From positions 682,001 through 746,000 of the forward strand of contig NZ_AP026830.1 of the NCBI RefSeq assembly GCF_026000775.1: a stretch of 64,000 nucleotides of DNA, read 5' to 3'. Under the pieces are notes generated by a model, which saw only the letters and a list, made by a program, of their open reading frames with translations, did not search any database and had not been told where the DNA came from. Source of the DNA: Vulcanisaeta souniana JCM 11219 (GTDB lineage Archaea; Thermoproteota; Thermoprotei; Thermoproteales; Thermocladiaceae). Shown here one piece after another: positions 62,032-64,000 of this stretch; the stretch's first letter is position 1; each line of letters opens with the position of its first letter. The position numbers and the translations under genes were made by a program.

Positions 62032-62867
62032 ACCCACTCATTCAGAAGTACCTGCGCAGTGAGTATGCTCAGGGTAAGAGGAGGACGATATTCTGCCCTG
62101 GATGCGGCAACGGCATAATTCTTGGATACTTTATTAGAACCATTGATGAACTAAAGCGTGAGGGTAAGTTTGATGATTCTAAGCTATACATAGTGACGGG
62201 CATTGGTTGCTCGGGCAATATACCTGCACCGCTTAGGTATAACATTGTGCGTGCGCTTCACGGTAGAGCATTATCAGTTGCCACCGGGATAAAGCTCGTT
62301 AGGCCTAATAGTGAGGTTGTAGTCTTTGCAGGCGATGGTGATTTACTCTCAATTGGCGGTAACCACCTAATTCATACAATAAGGAGGAATGTAGGTATAA
62401 AGGTTATCCTTGTCAATAACATGCTTTATGGAATGACCGGCGGGCAGGTAGCGCCAACAACGCCCATGGAGTCAATAACCCACACGACACCCTACGGTAA
62501 CCCAGAACCACCATTAGACGCCTGTAAATTAGCTGTTTCGCTTGGCGCCACATACGTAGCTAGATGGGCTGTACCGCTGACTAAACAATGTATGCAATCA
62601 ATGAAGGAGCTACTTCTACATAGAGGTTTTGGCCTACTTGAGTGTTTATCCCAATGCCCTATCTATCAGGGTAGGTACGTGATTGGAGTTGATAGACCAT
62701 CGAAGATAATGGATTATTACCTCAAAATAACGATTGCATCTGAAAAGCCCAGTTATGGTGATAGAATCACTATAGGTAAATTTGTAGATCATGAGAGATC
62801 CACGTATGAGGAGATCATGTGGAGTATTATAAATAAGGCTAGGGAGGGTGGTAACTATGAGACGTAG
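62028..62867 (+). CDS. korB: 2-oxoacid:ferredoxin oxidoreductase, beta subunit
   Basis: Carries thiamine pyrophosphate and one [4Fe-4S] cluster. Landmarks: TIFCPGCGNGIILGYF, GIGCSGNIPAPLRYNIVRAL, the TPP-Mg motif VVVFAGDGDLLSIGGNHLIH, and VNNMLYGMTGGQVAPTTPM, the GDG-x-NN signature. A cysteine in LECLSQCPIYQGR completes the cluster ligands. Overlaps the alpha gene (4 nt) and the delta gene. Confidence 0.93.
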   Translation: MNPLIQKYLRSEYAQGKRRTIFCPGCGNGIILGYFIRTIDELKREGKFDDSKLYIVTGIGCSGNIPAPLRYNIVRALHGRALSVATGIKLVRPNSEVVVFAGDGDLLSIGGNHLIHTIRRNVGIKVILVNNMLYGMTGGQVAPTTPMESITHTTPYGNPEPPLDACKLAVSLGATYVARWAVPLTKQCMQSMKELLLHRGFGLLECLSQCPIYQGRYVIGVDRPSKIMDYYLKITIASEKPSYGDRITIGKFVDHERSTYEEIMWSIINKAREGGNYET

Positions 62868-63096
62868 GCAGGTTGTGATTAAGATAGACGTGGATAAATA
62901 CCTATGTAAGGGTTGTTATATATGCGTGGATAAGTGCCCAACGAAGGTCTTTGAAGTGTCAAACGCGGTTGGTGATTACGGTATCTTTTTACCAGAGGCT
63001 AAGCACATAGATAAGTGCATTGACTGTGGGATTTGTGAGTTATATTGCCCGGACTATGCAATAACTATTATCAGAGGTGGCGAGAATGAGACTTGA
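62857..63096 (+). CDS. korD: 2-oxoacid:ferredoxin oxidoreductase, delta subunit (2x4Fe-4S ferredoxin)
   Basis: 79 residues from ATG 62857 (MRRRQVVIKIDVDKYLC); GTG 62848 is the earlier in-frame codon. Two [4Fe-4S] motifs: CKGCYICVDKCP and CIDCGICELYCP, each C-x2-C-x2-C-x3-CP. Passes electrons out of the oxidoreductase to free ferredoxin. The stop overlaps the gamma gene start. Confidence 0.92.
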   Translation: MRRRQVVIKIDVDKYLCKGCYICVDKCPTKVFEVSNAVGDYGIFLPEAKHIDKCIDCGICELYCPDYAITIIRGGENET

Positions 63097-63685
63097 GGTT
63101 AGGTTTGCAGGTTTTGGTGGTCAGGGGGTTATTACGGCTGGCAGGTTATTGGCATTAATAATCATGGAAGCAGACCCAGGTCTTTACGTGGTCTACAGTC
63201 CGTCATATGGTTTTCAAACCCGTGGTGGTGATGCATTGTCAGATGTTATAATTAGTGACAAGGAGATTGATTATCCAAAGGCCAGGAAGCTGGACTTAGC
63301 GTTTATGCTGACTCAACAATCATATGGTAAGTATTGTGGGTTTGTTAAGGATGATGGATTAATAGTAATCGATGAACACGTTACTAAGGAGGCATCATGT
63401 AGTGGTAAGAGGCATCAGGAATTGAGCATAATAACCAATGCAAGGCATATTGGTAGTGATGTTTTCGTGTCAACGATAGTCCTGGGAGCAGCATTATATT
63501 ACCTAAGCGATACCGAGTTACTAAGGGGCAAAGTATCTCTAGAGCTTGCAAGGCAGGTTGTCATTAAGTACTTTAGGGAGACGTTATTAGGGAGAAGGGG
63601 TAATACCGAAGATGTGATTAATAGGAATATCAAGGCTCTAGGGCTTGGTTATGGAATTACACAAAAGTCGGTATCAATTAAATAA
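63086..63685 (+). CDS. korC: 2-oxoacid:ferredoxin oxidoreductase, gamma subunit
   Basis: 199 residues from ATG 63086 (MRLEVRFAGFGGQGVITAGR). The FGGQGV signature and YSPSYGFQTRGGDALSDVII are typical of the gamma subunit. It completes the CoA-binding part of the enzyme. The gene is last in the operon, in order alpha-beta-delta-gamma. Confidence 0.92.
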   Translation: MRLEVRFAGFGGQGVITAGRLLALIIMEADPGLYVVYSPSYGFQTRGGDALSDVIISDKEIDYPKARKLDLAFMLTQQSYGKYCGFVKDDGLIVIDEHVTKEASCSGKRHQELSIITNARHIGSDVFVSTIVLGAALYYLSDTELLRGKVSLELARQVVIKYFRETLLGRRGNTEDVINRNIKALGLGYGITQKSVSIK

Positions 63686-63728
63686 TTCTTAATTTTAATA
63701 ACAAGCAAATAGTTATCTCATTAGGAAT

Positions 63729-64000
63729 TTAGTCAGCGCCATAATACTCCTCAGATGACCTCGGTATCGCTAGCTCAGCCATTCTAGATATTGCCCTATC
63801 CTCACAAATGACGTCGTCAGACGTCAACACGCCACATGGATTTCCCTTATCATCAACCACAAGTAGGTGCTTGATACCGTGTTCACTCATTAGTAAAGCC
63901 GCTTTGTAAATGCTATCATTCAACCTTACCGTAATTGCCCTGTTATATGAGCAGCATTGCCTGACACTTATGTTTAGGTGACCTGCCCTTCCCACTGTCT
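63729..64000 (-). CDS. CBS-domain protein, incomplete at the right edge
   Basis: Open frame reaching the window edge; the visible C-terminal part carries one CBS motif: ITVRLNDSIYKAALLMSEHG, GIKHLLVVDDKGNPCGVLTS and DDVICEDRAISRM. CBS domains bind adenosyl nucleotides and usually come in pairs, and the first may lie beyond the window. The C-terminus ends PRSSEEYYGAD. Convergent with korC. Confidence 0.7.
   Translation of the reverse strand, partial: TVGRAGHLNISVRQCCSYNRAITVRLNDSIYKAALLMSEHGIKHLLVVDDKGNPCGVLTSDDVICEDRAISRMAELAIPRSSEEYYGAD

Noticed and set aside
1-64000. CRISPR arrays and tRNA genes
   Set aside because: Looked for regular repeat-spacer patterns and for GTTC-x-A-x-x T-arms; none convincing by eye.

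Overview
The window looks like a piece of a hyperthermophilic crenarchaeal chromosome. Thermoproteales are the best fit, and a Vulcanisaeta/Caldivirga-like genus is my guess from gene style, not from any search. The grounds are: archaeal ribosomal proteins eS4 and uL24; a proteasome beta subunit; an archaeal folate-pathway pyrophosphokinase; ThyX; a four-subunit ferredoxin-dependent 2-oxoacid oxidoreductase; several PaREP1-family genes (a family typical of Pyrobaculum, Vulcanisaeta and Thermoproteus); and promoters in which a TATA box lies 22-29 nt before the start codon, so that most mRNAs are probably leaderless.

Layout. 1-20.2 kb is mostly housekeeping: the start of DNA ligase, SHMT with MptE, eS4/uL24, a methyltransferase, a TusA-like protein with an M1 aminopeptidase carrying HEAT repeats, acetyl-CoA synthetase with an acetate transporter, ThyX, a flippase, and NDP-sugar enzymes. 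It is followed by a PaREP1 - ATPase - PaREP1 cassette (18.3-20.8 kb). 20.8-33.2 kb is a glycan/surface-polymer island: glycosyltransferases, FkbM-type methyltransferases, a huge membrane protein, and many broken genes (glycosyltransferase, FkbM, carbamoyltransferase and sulfatase fragments). Its middle (24.6-27.7 kb) is visibly AT-rich. 33.2-38.5 kb is an accessory zone: a decayed second copy of the PaREP1/ATPase cassette, a DUF2283-like pair, a strongly structured intergenic element, a split PIN gene with a possible partner, a HEPN/nucleotidyltransferase wreck, and a small winged-helix regulator flanked by palindromic operators.

38.5-50.2 kb holds a second large membrane protein, PsmB, two GC-rich or box-containing RNA candidates (one a canonical C/D-box sRNA), ThiI with endonuclease V, an APC permease and an SPFH-protein cluster. 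50.3-56.9 kb holds an ABC exporter whose ATPase gene is frameshifted, PaREP1, cupin and paired membrane proteins, an intact HEPN/MNT pair, and the wreck of an MFS permease. 56.9-64 kb ends with a GH1 beta-glycosidase, a glycosyltransferase, a membrane serine protease of the ClpP/SppA class, the KorABDC operon and an incomplete CBS-domain gene.

Most notable observations: (1) a 23-bp palindrome occurs three times, twice around the promoter of the small winged-helix gene at 38181 and once upstream of thiI-endonuclease V, which suggests a small regulon; (2) a repeated PaREP1/P-loop ATPase cassette with a conserved promoter-leader block, one copy alive and one decayed by an amber codon and frameshifts; (3) three GC-rich, strongly folded intergenic elements that no coding gene explains. 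All family names are from reading the protein sequence by eye; no database search was run.
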